Below, piece by piece: positions 16,820 to 25,818 of a stretch of 64,000 nt of DNA. The notes below the pieces were generated by a model. It was not told the origin of the DNA and made no database searches. It saw only the letters and a program-made list of their open reading frames with translations. The position numbers were made by a program, and so were the translations under genes. Source of the DNA: JBBDMC01 sp963826055 (lineage in GTDB: Bacteria > Pseudomonadota > Alphaproteobacteria > Rhizobiales > Kaistiaceae); contig CAWGVO010000009.1 of the NCBI GenBank assembly GCA_963826055.1, positions 682,001 through 746,000 on the forward strand, in the 5' to 3' direction. The number at the start of each line of letters is the position of its first letter. The first letter of the stretch is position 1.

Positions 16820-18472
16820 GGTGGCCCCGAGGCAATATCACCCGTCGCAAGATCGATGACGAAATTGGTTGAGGGCGGACCGGACAGGTAGCTCGTCAGC
16901 ATCCGAAGGAAAGCGGCCACTTGTGTCGCGATTGGCGCTCGGTCGGTTGGCGTTGCCATGAAGTGGTCAGCGAGCCGGCGATAGGCGGCAAGGCGTTCCG
17001 GTGGAATGTCGTCGAAAGCAAGCCCCCGACCCTTTCGCAGCCGATACCAGTCGAGAACCAGGTCGAGGAAAGCCACCATTTTCCAGTTGTCGCGTTCGCC
17101 ATTCGGCACCGTTGCAATCGCCGCAAGGTCGCCAAGCTTCATCTTCTCCACCATCGATGCCAGCTCGGCCGGCCATTCCAGCGGCAGATGGCGCCGGCGC
17201 ACGTTGCCGGCGAGATGGCGATCGAGGAAGACGCGGTAGTCACCGGCCTCGAGGAGTCGATCGGGATCGCCTCCGGTCATCGCGGTTTCGCGCCCATATC
17301 CGACGAATCCGGCATCGAAGCCCGGGACGTCGCCAACCCTGACCGTCTCGACGCGCATCCTGCCGCCATCGAAGGCGACGAGCTTGTAGGCGGGCGGATA
17401 GGCGGCGATCGACGGCACCGACACGTTGACCAGGAAGTGCTCGTCGCGCCGGAAGGCGGTCGTACCGTTGATATGCAGGTGCCCGCTGAAGTGCACCTTG
17501 AGCCCTGCCGCCGCCGTGCGCGCCGCCACCGACCGATCGGGCGCCCGGCGGACAGTCGAGGTATTGCCGAAGAGTAGGCGCTCATCATCGAGCGAGCCGT
17601 CGGAGGGGTCGACGATCGGATAGTGAGAAAAGGCGAGGAGCTGTTTGCCCTCCTGCTCGGCGCGGCGGGTCACGTCGCCGATCCAGTCGAAGATGAACGG
17701 TTTGTGACGCCCCATGGCTGTCCAGCCGGCATCGGTGCTGTCGAAATAGCTCGCCTCGGCCCGAGGGTCACGATCGCCGTTTATAGGCTCAAAGACGTTG
17801 GCGTCGATCGACAGCAGCCACAAACCCTCGGTCGGCTCCACCAGATACGATGCATCGATCATCCGCCGGACGGTCATTCCGTCTTGCGAGCGAATCTCGA
17901 AAGTCCGCGCTTGGAGAGCATCGTCGGTCCCGAAGGGGCTTTCCCAATGGAGGTGATAGGTCGCGCCGGAAATATCCGTGGTCGGCCACCGCGTTCAACG
18001 CGGTTTCGTAACCGTGACAATACATGTCGGGCGTGACGATGCGTGCCCGCGAGTCGCCTTGATCCGCCCCGGGATCGCTGGTCACCAGCACGTGGCCCCC
18101 ATCTTCCGCGAGGAAACGTTTGGCCTGGTGACGGCCGTAAATGGCAAAGAGGTCGTGATTGCCCGGTGTCAGGAAGAAGCGCATGCCGTGGCGGCGGGCG
18201 TAGTCTTTGAGAAGAGCATCGGCTGCCGCCGTTGTCGCGCGCTGTCCGTCGTCGGTGAGATCCCCGGCAACCACCACCAGTGAGATGCCGCGCCGGGCGA
18301 TTTCATCAAGGATCGCCCGCAGCCCGTGAAAGGTCTCATTGAACACGCGGGTCGATTGGATCGTGTCTGCATACGTCCGCAACGCCATCGCTTCGGGCGC
18401 CGCCCCGTCGCGGGGAAAGAAAAGATCATGGAAATGGGGATCGGCGATAACAGCGATCGTGCTCATCGACAT
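16820..18472 (-). CDS. Calcineurin-like metallophosphoesterase, frameshifted
   Basis: Starting at ATG 18472, the first frame shows the metal motifs IADPHFHD, VVVAGDLTDDG and LTPGNHDLF. Near 17981 the frame breaks at NAVAD, and another frame carries on with DISGATYHLHWESP, LLAFSHYPIVDP and KVHFSGHLHING, completing the set D-x-H, GDxxD, GNHD, H and GHxH. With one base corrected it is a full dimetal phosphoesterase of the purple-acid/CpdA type with an extra C-terminal region of about 200 residues. The natural stop is unclear because the frame runs on into DNA antisense to lacI; an end near 16820 is my estimate. It lies 21 bases after the Na/Pi cotransporter gene, in the same operon. Substrate: a phosphomonoester or diester. 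Confidence 0.75.
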
Positions 18473-18493
18473 TGCTGGATTTGGTGGCTTCGA

Positions 18494-20155
18494 TCAGGAG
18501 GCGAGGATGGTCTTCTGGGAACGCAGGCGGCTCTCGCGGAGCTGCCCCGTCCCGTCGAGAACCGGGTAGGCGACGGAGGTGATGTGGGCGTTAATTCGTT
18601 TGAGGTCGCGCAGCACGTCGAGATGCAGGGTGCTGGTCTCCAGGCTCTGGGTGAGACCCCTGCGGATGCGCTGGAGGTGGCTTTCGGCAGATGCCTGCTC
18701 CAGGTGCCGGACCTCCACTTTCACCTCGATCAAACGACGGGCGAGGTCCGCGTCGCCCGACAGGAAAATGGTCTGGGCGATACGCATGTTCTCGAGGGTG
18801 ATGGCGAAGAAGCGCTCGATCTCGGCGAAGCCTTCCTCCGAAAAGGAGAGCCGGTGCTTTATCTTGCGGGCGGCGAGGTCAGCGAGCCCTTTCTCGACGA
18901 TGTCGCCGATGTGTTCGAGGTTGATCGCGTAGGAGATGATCTCCGTCGCTCGCTGTGCCTCGTCCGGCTCGATCTCGCTCTGGGTGAGCTGGGTGAGATA
19001 GATTTTCACCGCCTCATGGAGTCGGTCGACCACGTCGTCGAGTCGTGAAATCTCCTGGCAGATTTTCGGATCGTTGGTCTTCAGCGCGTGCAGACTGAGT
19101 TCCAGCATGTTCACGGCGATGTCGCCGATGCGCAGCGTCTCGCGCGCCGCGGCAGCAAGTGCCACTGCCGTCGTCTCGAGATCGGACCGATCCAGGTACT
19201 TCGGGCCGTCCGCATCGGCAGGCGCCTTTGGCACCAGATATCGGGCGACGGCCGCGATTGGTCCGACGAGCGGCAGGAACCCGATCGCCAGCGCCACGTT
19301 GAAGCCGACGTGGACGGCGACCACAAAGGTGGCGGGCGACGATGCGTAACCGGCCAGGTCTGCGGCAAACAGGCTCGCGACCGGAAAGGTCGCCAGTGCG
19401 CCGACAAGGCGGACCGCGAAGTTCGACAACGTGACGCGGCGCGCAAGATCGCCCTCGCCAAGGCTCGCTACCAGCGGCGGCACGGCTCCGCCAAGATTGG
19501 CGCCGGCGACCAGAACCATGGCCAATGCCGGATCCATATTGCTCGACGCCGCGACCGACATGACGAACAGAACCGCCGCCAGGCTCGATGAGGCGGCAAT
19601 CGCCAGAAGGCCGGCAATCAGAAAGCCGAAGATCGGCGCGTTGGTCAGCGATTGAAGGATCAGGTCGACCGTCGTCGAATGGCGGATCGGTTCCGTTGCT
19701 TCACCCAACAGGCGCAGCGACAGAAGCAGGAGACCGAGGCCGAGAATCGAGCGGCCCACGTTCTTGCCGATGTTGGTGTGGTTGAGCTTGAACAGCATCA
19801 CGCCGACCAGCACGAAGAGCGAAGCCAGCCAGCGCAAATCCAGCGAGAGAACGCACGCGACGAGGCTGGTGCCGACATTGGCGCCGAGCATCACGGCCTG
19901 GGCCATTGCCCCGCTGACAAGTTCGCGGCTGGCGAAGGAAGCCGCGATGAGCGCCGTGGCCGTGCTGCTCTGCAGCGCGATCGTCGCGGTCAGCCCGACG
20001 AAGAAGGAATAAAACCGGTTGGCGGTGCCACGGCCGATCCAGACGCGGAGTTGCGCCCCGAAGGCGCGCATCATCCCGGTCTTGACCATGCGCAGGCCCC
20101 AGATCAACAGGGCGCCGGCGCCAAGCAGGTCAATAAGTGTTGCGGTCGCACCCAC
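18494..20155 (-). CDS. Na/Pi cotransporter family protein with PhoU-like domain (NptA/YjbB type)
   Basis: 553 residues from GTG 20155. The membrane half (to about 320) has the two inverted repeats of the family, each with its signature: TIALQSSTATALIAASFA and the equivalent AASSSLAAVLFVMSVAASS, plus GANVGTS and GANLGGAVPP. The C-terminal half (about 345-530) is a PhoU-like helical bundle (LEHIGDIVEKGLADLAARKIK). In eukaryotes such proteins import phosphate with sodium; the bacterial YjbB relatives are reported to promote phosphate efflux. Placement downstream of four phosphatase genes, with 30 bases to the preceding gene, fits disposal of phosphate released from organic esters. Confidence 0.9.
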   Translation of the reverse strand: MGATATLIDLLGAGALLIWGLRMVKTGMMRAFGAQLRVWIGRGTANRFYSFFVGLTATIALQSSTATALIAASFASRELVSGAMAQAVMLGANVGTSLVACVLSLDLRWLASLFVLVGVMLFKLNHTNIGKNVGRSILGLGLLLLSLRLLGEATEPIRHSTTVDLILQSLTNAPIFGFLIAGLLAIAASSSLAAVLFVMSVAASSNMDPALAMVLVAGANLGGAVPPLVASLGEGDLARRVTLSNFAVRLVGALATFPVASLFAADLAGYASSPATFVVAVHVGFNVALAIGFLPLVGPIAAVARYLVPKAPADADGPKYLDRSDLETTAVALAAAARETLRIGDIAVNMLELSLHALKTNDPKICQEISRLDDVVDRLHEAVKIYLTQLTQSEIEPDEAQRATEIISYAINLEHIGDIVEKGLADLAARKIKHRLSFSEEGFAEIERFFAITLENMRIAQTIFLSGDADLARRLIEVKVEVRHLEQASAESHLQRIRRGLTQSLETSTLHLDVLRDLKRINAHITSVAYPVLDGTGQLRESRLRSQKTILAS

Positions 20156-20185
20156 GGAACGACTCCAATGCGCAGGGCAGGGCCG

Positions 20186-20881
20186 TCACCGGCCGTGCAA
20201 CTGGCCCGAAAGAGCCATCTTTGCAGCACCGCCGGCCGCGGCGATATCGTCGTCGACCAGACGGATCCAACGTGCCGCCCGGCGCGCCGCCTCGACCAGC
20301 ACGGGTTTCGGCGTCTCGAACCATTCGTCTGGCCTCAGTTGGCGGCACGTGCGTACATGCAGGAGGGCATCCTCGAGGCGGCGAAAATGCTGCGGCAGGC
20401 TGGCATGCAGAAACAGCGCCGCCATTGCGACCGAACGACTGCGGCCGCCGCGGCAACACAACAGGACATGGCCGGCCTTGCGGTTCGGATAGCTGTCACG
20501 CGCCGGCATCACCTGCGTGAAGGCGCCCTTCAAGAGGTAGTAGCCGGCGAGCATCATCGTTTCGGGGTTACCTGCGTCGTCGACGAGGCCGAGCTTGTAG
20601 TAGCGCAGGGCACCGGGGCCCGCGCGGAACTCACCCTTCTTTCGTCTTGACGTATCCGTGAGGTAGTCGAGGTCAAGGTTGACCGCGCAATTGACCACCG
20701 TGGTTATGTTGTTGGCGCGCAGAACCAGCTCGTCGATTGCCCCGTCCTTCCCGCCGACGAACAGGTCGAGCCCGTACGGAGGCACGCCCTCGAACACCAT
20801 GCTGACCTTCGGGCGGTCGTATCGCGGGCCGGGCGAATCGCCCTCTGCCCTTGTCATCTCGTTGGAATCGACGGTGGTCAC
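20186..20881 (-). CDS. Dual-specificity/tyrosine-phosphatase-like protein (CX5R)
   Basis: 231 residues if GTG 20881 is used, which overlaps the upstream stop as GTGA; ATG 20857 is the alternative. The active-site loop is LLCCRGGRSRSVAMAALFLHA, giving C-x5-R with the nucleophile Cys and the phosphate-binding Arg. The residue before the Cys, usually His, is Cys here. Upstream, VFEGVPPYGLDLFVGGKDGAI and ITTVVNCAVNLDLDYL are the beta-strand and general-acid region of dual-specificity phosphatases. Bacterial members often act on small phosphate esters, including inositol phosphates, rather than on phosphoproteins. It is coupled to the inositol-monophosphatase-like gene. Confidence 0.82.
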   Translation of the reverse strand: MTTVDSNEMTRAEGDSPGPRYDRPKVSMVFEGVPPYGLDLFVGGKDGAIDELVLRANNITTVVNCAVNLDLDYLTDTSRRKKGEFRAGPGALRYYKLGLVDDAGNPETMMLAGYYLLKGAFTQVMPARDSYPNRKAGHVLLCCRGGRSRSVAMAALFLHASLPQHFRRLEDALLHVRTCRQLRPDEWFETPKPVLVEAARRAARWIRLVDDDIAAAGGAAKMALSGQLHGR

Positions 20882-21723
20882 GACCGGGCCATCTCCCGCT
20901 TGAGGGGAATGCCGGTTGCCCGGCTGACGTCGCCGGCGATGGCCGGTGTGACAGCCAGCACCGCTCCGCCGCCCTGGAGGCTGCCGATACCGAGAAAATC
21001 GCAGGTCGCACCACCCGCCTCCTCGACCAGCAGCAGACCGGCCAGGCAATCCCACGCGTTCATGTGCAACTCGGCGTAGCCGTCGGAACGCCCGTCCGCG
21101 ACGTACGCGAGGCCGAGGGCTCCCGAGCCCGCGCGACGGACGTTGGCGCCACAGGCGAGCAGCTTCGACAGCGCTTCGACATACGCCTGGTTGGGTACCC
21201 GCGGCGACCAGCCCAACTCCAGCGACGCCCGGCTGAACACGCTCGTCGTCGCCACCCGGATCGGCTCGCCATTCCGCGTCGCCCCCGCCCCGCGGCGGGC
21301 GAAATAGAGTTCGCCGGCGCACGGACTGCAAATCGCCCCGATCTCCACCCGTCCACGAGAAACGAAAGCGATCGACACGCAGAAATGCGGGATCGAGCGG
21401 GCGAAATTGGCGGTGCCATCAATCGGGTCGACGACCCAGACATCGCCACCCGTCACGCCGCCCGTCTCCTCCCCGAAAAACCCGTCTTCGGGGAAGGCGG
21501 CGGCGATCGTGGAGCGGATATAGGCCTCGACCTCCGCGTCGGCCTCGGTGAGATAATCCTGCGGCCCCTTCATCGTCACGCGATGGCTGCGGGCGAAGGC
21601 GGCAAGCGCGAGTTGACCGGCGGCGAGGGCGACGTCGCGGCACAGGGCCTCGCGTCGATCGAGATCCGGTTCAGCCATCCGCCGGCCGAGCCTTTCACCA
21701 TCCGAGACGATCAGTTCATTCAT
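20878..21723 (-). CDS. Inositol-monophosphatase-family protein (first of two)
   Basis: 281 residues from ATG 21723; the frame is open upstream but the preceding HAD gene ends at 21755. The three metal-binding motifs of the family are intact: FGEETGG, VVDPIDGTANFARSIP (D-P-I-D-G-T) and NAWDCLAGLLLVEEAGG. These Mg2+-dependent, lithium-sensitive phosphatases act on inositol monophosphate, fructose-1,6-bisphosphate, PAP or related esters. Motif details (GGATCDFLG) do not settle the substrate. The gene is only about 30% similar by eye to the second copy at 22567, so this is not a recent duplication. It sits 31 bases after the HAD gene and overlaps the following phosphatase by four bases. Confidence 0.9.
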   Translation of the reverse strand: MNELIVSDGERLGRRMAEPDLDRREALCRDVALAAGQLALAAFARSHRVTMKGPQDYLTEADAEVEAYIRSTIAAAFPEDGFFGEETGGVTGGDVWVVDPIDGTANFARSIPHFCVSIAFVSRGRVEIGAICSPCAGELYFARRGAGATRNGEPIRVATTSVFSRASLELGWSPRVPNQAYVEALSKLLACGANVRRAGSGALGLAYVADGRSDGYAELHMNAWDCLAGLLLVEEAGGATCDFLGIGSLQGGGAVLAVTPAIAGDVSRATGIPLKREMARS

Positions 21724-21754
21724 TCTGATGACCTTCCAAAACTGGCGCCTGCGC

Positions 21755-22570
21755 TCATGCCGCCCGATTTTCCAGGGCGGCTTCGAACAGCCGCAGCAAC
21801 GCTCGCGGATCCGCGACGATCGCATCGGGAACGACGTCGAGTTCGTATGGCAGCTCAAACGTCTTGCGCGCTTCCATCAATATGTTGCCGCCAACCCCGG
21901 CACGGCGACCGCACAGCACGTCGCGGTCGAAATTGTCGCCCACGTACCAGGTGTCGGCCGGCGCCACGCCAAGCTTGCGGGCAGCGAGCAGGATCATCTC
22001 GGGATTGGGCTTGCGGATGCCCGCAACATCGCTGTGCACCTCGACCGCAAAACGGTCGAGCAGGCCGTGCTCGGTCAGGAAATCGAGATGCACCTGACCG
22101 CACAGCGCGTTGCTGACGATGCCGACCGGCACGCCCGCCGCATCGGCCGCATCGAGCAGGTCGATCATGCCGTCCCTGAGCTCCGGTGAGCGTCTGGTGT
22201 GGCCCATCACCCGGCAGAGATCGCGGGCCTCGTCCACCACCACGGCCCGCACCTCGACCGGCCAGTCCGCCGCGACGAAGTCGCCCCAGAACTCCTCGTA
22301 GCGCAGCTCACGCGGCGCGTAGAGCCGGGACATTGCGTTCTTCCAGTGGGAATCCGCCTTGGCGCCGGAGTGGATGTCCGCCGCGATCGCCTCGACCGGC
22401 GGCGCCGTGTCCCTCACCCCCGCCGCCTCCAGCCGCGAACGCACATGGCGGGCGAGTGACAGCTCCCATTCCGGTTTGGCGTGGCTGAGCACGACCACGC
22501 CGCCGAAATCGAGGAGCAGCGCCTGCGGCCGCGCCAGCGTCCCGGTTACTGCACGCCGGTCTTGTTTCAT
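21755..22570 (-). CDS. HAD-superfamily hydrolase (subfamily IA phosphatase-like)
   Basis: 271 residues from ATG 22570, overlapping the previous stop as ATGA, so translation is coupled. Motif I is LLLDFGGVVVLSH, motif II GIVSNALCGQ, motif III the Lys in GIRKPNPEMI, and motif IV YVGDNFDRDVLCGRRAG. A helical cap domain lies between about residues 30 and 120. The DFGGV form of motif I is frequent in HAD-IA phosphatases and epoxide-hydrolase N-domains. The likely activity is phosphatase on a small sugar or polyol phosphate. It is flanked on both sides by inositol-monophosphatase-family genes. Confidence 0.88.
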   Translation of the reverse strand: MKQDRRAVTGTLARPQALLLDFGGVVVLSHAKPEWELSLARHVRSRLEAAGVRDTAPPVEAIAADIHSGAKADSHWKNAMSRLYAPRELRYEEFWGDFVAADWPVEVRAVVVDEARDLCRVMGHTRRSPELRDGMIDLLDAADAAGVPVGIVSNALCGQVHLDFLTEHGLLDRFAVEVHSDVAGIRKPNPEMILLAARKLGVAPADTWYVGDNFDRDVLCGRRAGVGGNILMEARKTFELPYELDVVPDAIVADPRALLRLFEAALENRAA

Positions 22571-23421
22571 GGCTGTGGCGCTACCTCCTTGGCGGGAACC
22601 GGCGCGTGCCGCGACAGGCGGCTGACGACCCGGTCGAGCGTGGCGTAGTCGGCGTCCTGGCCAACCGCGTAATAATCCGCGGCCAGATGCGCCGGGCTGT
22701 ACGGCATGCCGTCGCCGAAGCCCGCGCAGCGGCCGCCGGCTTGTTCGATCAGCAGCATGCCGGCGGCGACATCCCAGGGATTGGTGTCGATCCCCATGGC
22801 CGCATCGGCCCAGCCGGCGGCGACATGGGCAAGCTGGATGGCGGCGCTGCCGGGATTGCGCACCGCGAGGAAGCCGTCGAGCAGTTCGACATAGGAATCG
22901 AGCGCCATCTCCCGGCGACCGGCGAGATGGCGCGGATTGGGAAAGCCGGTGAGGATCACCGCCCGATTTTCCTCCGACGCCGCGTCGGCGTGCAGGCGCT
23001 CTCCGTTCAGAAAGGCCCCGCTGAGGGAGGCCGAAAACAGATGTCGGGCGACAGGATCGAGGATGACGCCGGCCATCACCCGGTCGTCGATCGCAGCGGC
23101 GATAGAAATGCACCAGTAGGCGATGCCCCGGGCGAAATTGGTGGTGCCGTCGATCGGATCGACATACCAGCGCACGGCTCCTTCGCCGACCGCTCCCCGC
23201 TCTTCACCGACGATGGTCGAATCGGGCACCTCGGCCATGATCACGGCGGCGATCTTTTCCTCCGACGCCCGGTCATATTCCGTGACGATGTCGTGACGGT
23301 CGCGCTTGTAGCTGTAGTTGACGGTCGAGCGGAACGCATCGAGCAGCATTTGCTCGACGGCGAGCGCCGCCCTGGTGGCGGTCTCGACCAGCCGGGTCGA
23401 TTGGGGGGCGAGTGAATCCAT
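22567..23421 (-). CDS. Inositol-monophosphatase-family protein (second of two)
   Basis: 284 residues from ATG 23421 (a TTG six bases further out is possible). Metal motifs: VGEERGAVGEG, WYVDPIDGTTNFARGIAYW and TNPWDVAAGMLLIEQAGG, all complete. TEYDRASEEKIAAVI is the preceding helix-capping Asp motif. Together with the other copy, the HAD gene and the CX5R phosphatase it gives four different phosphatases in one transcription unit. It follows the binding-protein gene by 63 bases and precedes the HAD gene with a 4-base overlap. Confidence 0.9.
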   Translation of the reverse strand: MDSLAPQSTRLVETATRAALAVEQMLLDAFRSTVNYSYKRDRHDIVTEYDRASEEKIAAVIMAEVPDSTIVGEERGAVGEGAVRWYVDPIDGTTNFARGIAYWCISIAAAIDDRVMAGVILDPVARHLFSASLSGAFLNGERLHADAASEENRAVILTGFPNPRHLAGRREMALDSYVELLDGFLAVRNPGSAAIQLAHVAAGWADAAMGIDTNPWDVAAGMLLIEQAGGRCAGFGDGMPYSPAHLAADYYAVGQDADYATLDRVVSRLSRHAPVPAKEVAPQP

Positions 23422-23484
23422 CTGCAAGGGTACGTCAAGGTTGGCCGGGGGCGGACGAATCCCGCCCCTGGCTCAGGAGGTAGG

Positions 23485-24624
23485 TTATTTCCGGTAGTTA
23501 AGCCGCCACAGATCCTGCCAGTCCTGGCGCGCGTCCCAGTCGTTGAGGGCGTTCTTCACCTCATAGGGGAAGATCTGATCCATCACGGCGGCGATCCCCG
23601 AGGGCTCATCGTCAGGCAGCCCGACATCGGCGTTTGAGGACATCTTGCCGTCCACCGCCTGCGGCGCGATGCCCTCCGCGGTCATCGCATAGCGGATGAA
23701 CAGTTTCGCGGCATTCGGGCTGTCAGAGCCCGCGGTGATCAAGCCGACCTTGCCGTAAAGCCAGCCGGCCCACGGATTGAGTCCCTTGCACAGCCCCAGC
23801 TTCATGCCGCTGGCCGCGTTTTCGCGGAACTTGGCGGTGCTCATCATGCCCATGAAGGACTCCTTCTGGCCCGGAGTACCGACCGCATCGGATGCGGCGT
23901 CGTCGGAGTCCGTGAGGAGCGGCCCATTGGCGGCCAGCGCCTTGACCCATTGCTTGGTCGCGCTTTCGGAGCCCGTATTGATGTCCTTGCCGAATTCCGC
24001 CTTGTAGGCCGCCGCCATCTTGTCGTCGCCGTACTTCTCGACCTGATTGAACCAGTCGTCGAAGGACGTCTTGTGAAGTGGATCCTGGAAGGTAATCTTT
24101 CCCTTCCATTGCGGCTCGGTAAGCTGCCAGATGTTGGTGACCGGACAGCTGTCGTGCAGTTCGGTGTTATATGTGAAGACATTCGCCTCGGTGGTCACCA
24201 CCAGGGGGTCTTGGGCGCTGGCGGGAATCTTGTCGGCCAAATCCGGCGGCAGCCACGAGGTGACGAAACCGTTCGGTATCAGCTGGGCCTCGGCGGCGGC
24301 GGGATCGGAGATCAGGAACACGTCGCCTTGCACGTTGTGCGCTTGTGCTTCGCGGATGATCATCTCGAACTGGGCGTCGGCCTTGATCTTGGTACCTACC
24401 GCCTGAACGCCGTACTTCTTGGTGAAGGCGTCGCCCATCTCCACGATCTTGCCGGTGCTGTCGTAGACGGTGATCGGCTTCTCGGCCTTGGCGGCAGTAA
24501 TCAGGGCATCCAGGTCAAAAGCGTCTCCGGCATTGGCGGTGACTGACGAGGCGGCTGCGAGCGCGACGCTCAGGATGACCGCGTTTGATGCGGACCTGAG
24601 TTTGGGGGGGATGTAACTGTGCAT
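23485..24624 (-). CDS. ABC transporter periplasmic binding protein, Fe3+/spermidine/sugar-phosphate type
   Basis: 379 residues from ATG 24624, which has GGAGG upstream. Signal peptide: about 1-33 (VILSVALAAASSVTANA). The mature protein has the type-2 periplasmic-binding fold of cluster D: ITVYDSTGKIVEMGDAFTKKYGVQA, then a TYNTELHDS hinge, PQWKGKITFQDP, and the C-terminal lobe WAGWLYGKVGLITAGSDSPNAAKLFIRYAMT. The family carries Fe3+, polyamines, thiamine, phosphonates or hexose phosphates. The two tyrosines that bind iron in FbpA are not evident. It is followed by phosphatase genes, not by iron genes, so I infer a phosphorylated organic substrate. Confidence 0.85.
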   Translation of the reverse strand: MHSYIPPKLRSASNAVILSVALAAASSVTANAGDAFDLDALITAAKAEKPITVYDSTGKIVEMGDAFTKKYGVQAVGTKIKADAQFEMIIREAQAHNVQGDVFLISDPAAAEAQLIPNGFVTSWLPPDLADKIPASAQDPLVVTTEANVFTYNTELHDSCPVTNIWQLTEPQWKGKITFQDPLHKTSFDDWFNQVEKYGDDKMAAAYKAEFGKDINTGSESATKQWVKALAANGPLLTDSDDAASDAVGTPGQKESFMGMMSTAKFRENAASGMKLGLCKGLNPWAGWLYGKVGLITAGSDSPNAAKLFIRYAMTAEGIAPQAVDGKMSSNADVGLPDDEPSGIAAVMDQIFPYEVKNALNDWDARQDWQDLWRLNYRK

Positions 24625-24695
24625 TTCGTTCCTCCACGGTTGACGTTCGGTCCCGCCTCCTGCCGGGCGGGTGTGGTTGCAGGCTCCAGGCAAGG

Positions 24696-25817
24696 TCAAT
24701 TCCTCCTCAGCGCGGCGTCGGCTTCGGCCATGCGCGCGCCGCGGGTATCGAAGACGTGCAGCGTGTGCGGTTCGACCACGAAGTGCAGGGCTTCTCCGGG
24801 CCTCACGGTTGGCACCTGATGGGTGGTCATGAACAGCTTGCTGCCCATGCTTTCCAGTTCGATGATCCAGCTACCGCCAGTGGGCAGTATGCCGGCCACG
24901 CGTGCAGGACCGGAGAAAGCCTTTCCGTTCCCGCTATCGGCCGATGCCAACTGCACGCTTTCGGGTCTGATGCCGACCGAGCCGGCTCCGGTCAGGGCCG
25001 GGTAGTGTGTCTGGCGATAGGCCCCGGCAGCTCCGGCGAGGCTATCGTGCCCGGCTCCCTCGAGATCGAGAAAGTTGATCGGCGGGTTGCCCACGAACTC
25101 CGCCACGAACCGGTTGGCCGGCCGATCGTAAATATCGTCAGGCGTCCCTACCTGCTGCAACCTGCCGTCGCGCATCACGGCGATGGTGGTAGCAAGCGTC
25201 ATCGCCTCCCACTGGTCATGAGTGACAAACACGATGGTGGTCTTGAACTCGCTATGCAGACGCTTCAGCTCCGCGCGCATTTCCAGCCGCAAGCGCGCGT
25301 CGAGATTGGACAGCGGCTCATCGAGGAGCAGCACTTCAGGGTTGACCGCCAGCATGCGGGCCAGGGCCACCCGCTGCTGCTGACCACCGGAAAGCTGTGA
25401 GGGATAGCGATCGCGATAGGCCTCGATGCCGAGTGTACGCATCACCGAACGCACCCGCTCTTCGCGCTCGGCCTTCGGCACCTTGCGCAGCCTGAGGCCG
25501 AAATCGGTGTTGCGTTCGATGGTCAAGTGCGGCCACAGCGCGTAGCTCTGAAAGACAAGGCCGAGCCGGCGCCTTTCCGGCGGCACGAAAATGTTGGCGT
25601 CCACCGAATCGACCGTTTCCGTGCCGATGCGGATCTCGCCCGCCGTCAGGTGCTCGAGCCCCGCGATCATGCGTAGCGTCGTCGTCTTGCCGCACCCCGA
25701 AGGCCCGAGCAGGCACATGAACTCGCCGTCGCCAACCTCAAGGTCGAGGTCGGACACCGCATTGGGGCCATTGCCTCCGTAGTGCTTCTGCGCGTCGCGA
25801 AGGGTGATTGCGGGCAT
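24696..25817 (-). CDS. ABC transporter ATP-binding protein (FbpC/PotA/AfuC type)
   Basis: 373 residues. ATG 25817 is preferred (a purine-rich site precedes it), with GTG 25826 as the alternative that would overlap the permease stop. Walker A is GPSGCGKTT, the Q-loop FQSYALWPH, the signature LSGGQQQR, Walker B VLLLDEPLSNLDA and the switch His in VTHDQ. Residues about 240-373 form a TOBE-type regulatory domain (SVGIRPESVQL, LHFVVEPHTLHVFD). It hydrolyses ATP for the permease encoded just before it. Sequence around the switch (VTHDQWEAM) differs slightly from that of the second ATPase of this locus. Confidence 0.92.
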   Translation of the reverse strand: MPAITLRDAQKHYGGNGPNAVSDLDLEVGDGEFMCLLGPSGCGKTTTLRMIAGLEHLTAGEIRIGTETVDSVDANIFVPPERRRLGLVFQSYALWPHLTIERNTDFGLRLRKVPKAEREERVRSVMRTLGIEAYRDRYPSQLSGGQQQRVALARMLAVNPEVLLLDEPLSNLDARLRLEMRAELKRLHSEFKTTIVFVTHDQWEAMTLATTIAVMRDGRLQQVGTPDDIYDRPANRFVAEFVGNPPINFLDLEGAGHDSLAGAAGAYRQTHYPALTGAGSVGIRPESVQLASADSGNGKAFSGPARVAGILPTGGSWIIELESMGSKLFMTTHQVPTVRPGEALHFVVEPHTLHVFDTRGARMAEADAALRRN

Positions 25818-25818
25818 C

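Noticed and set aside
16327..16820. Extension of the phosphoesterase frame across the LacI-type gene
   Set aside because: The residues after about position 16850 match no family and are antisense to clear LacI motifs; the natural stop was probably lost by an indel.
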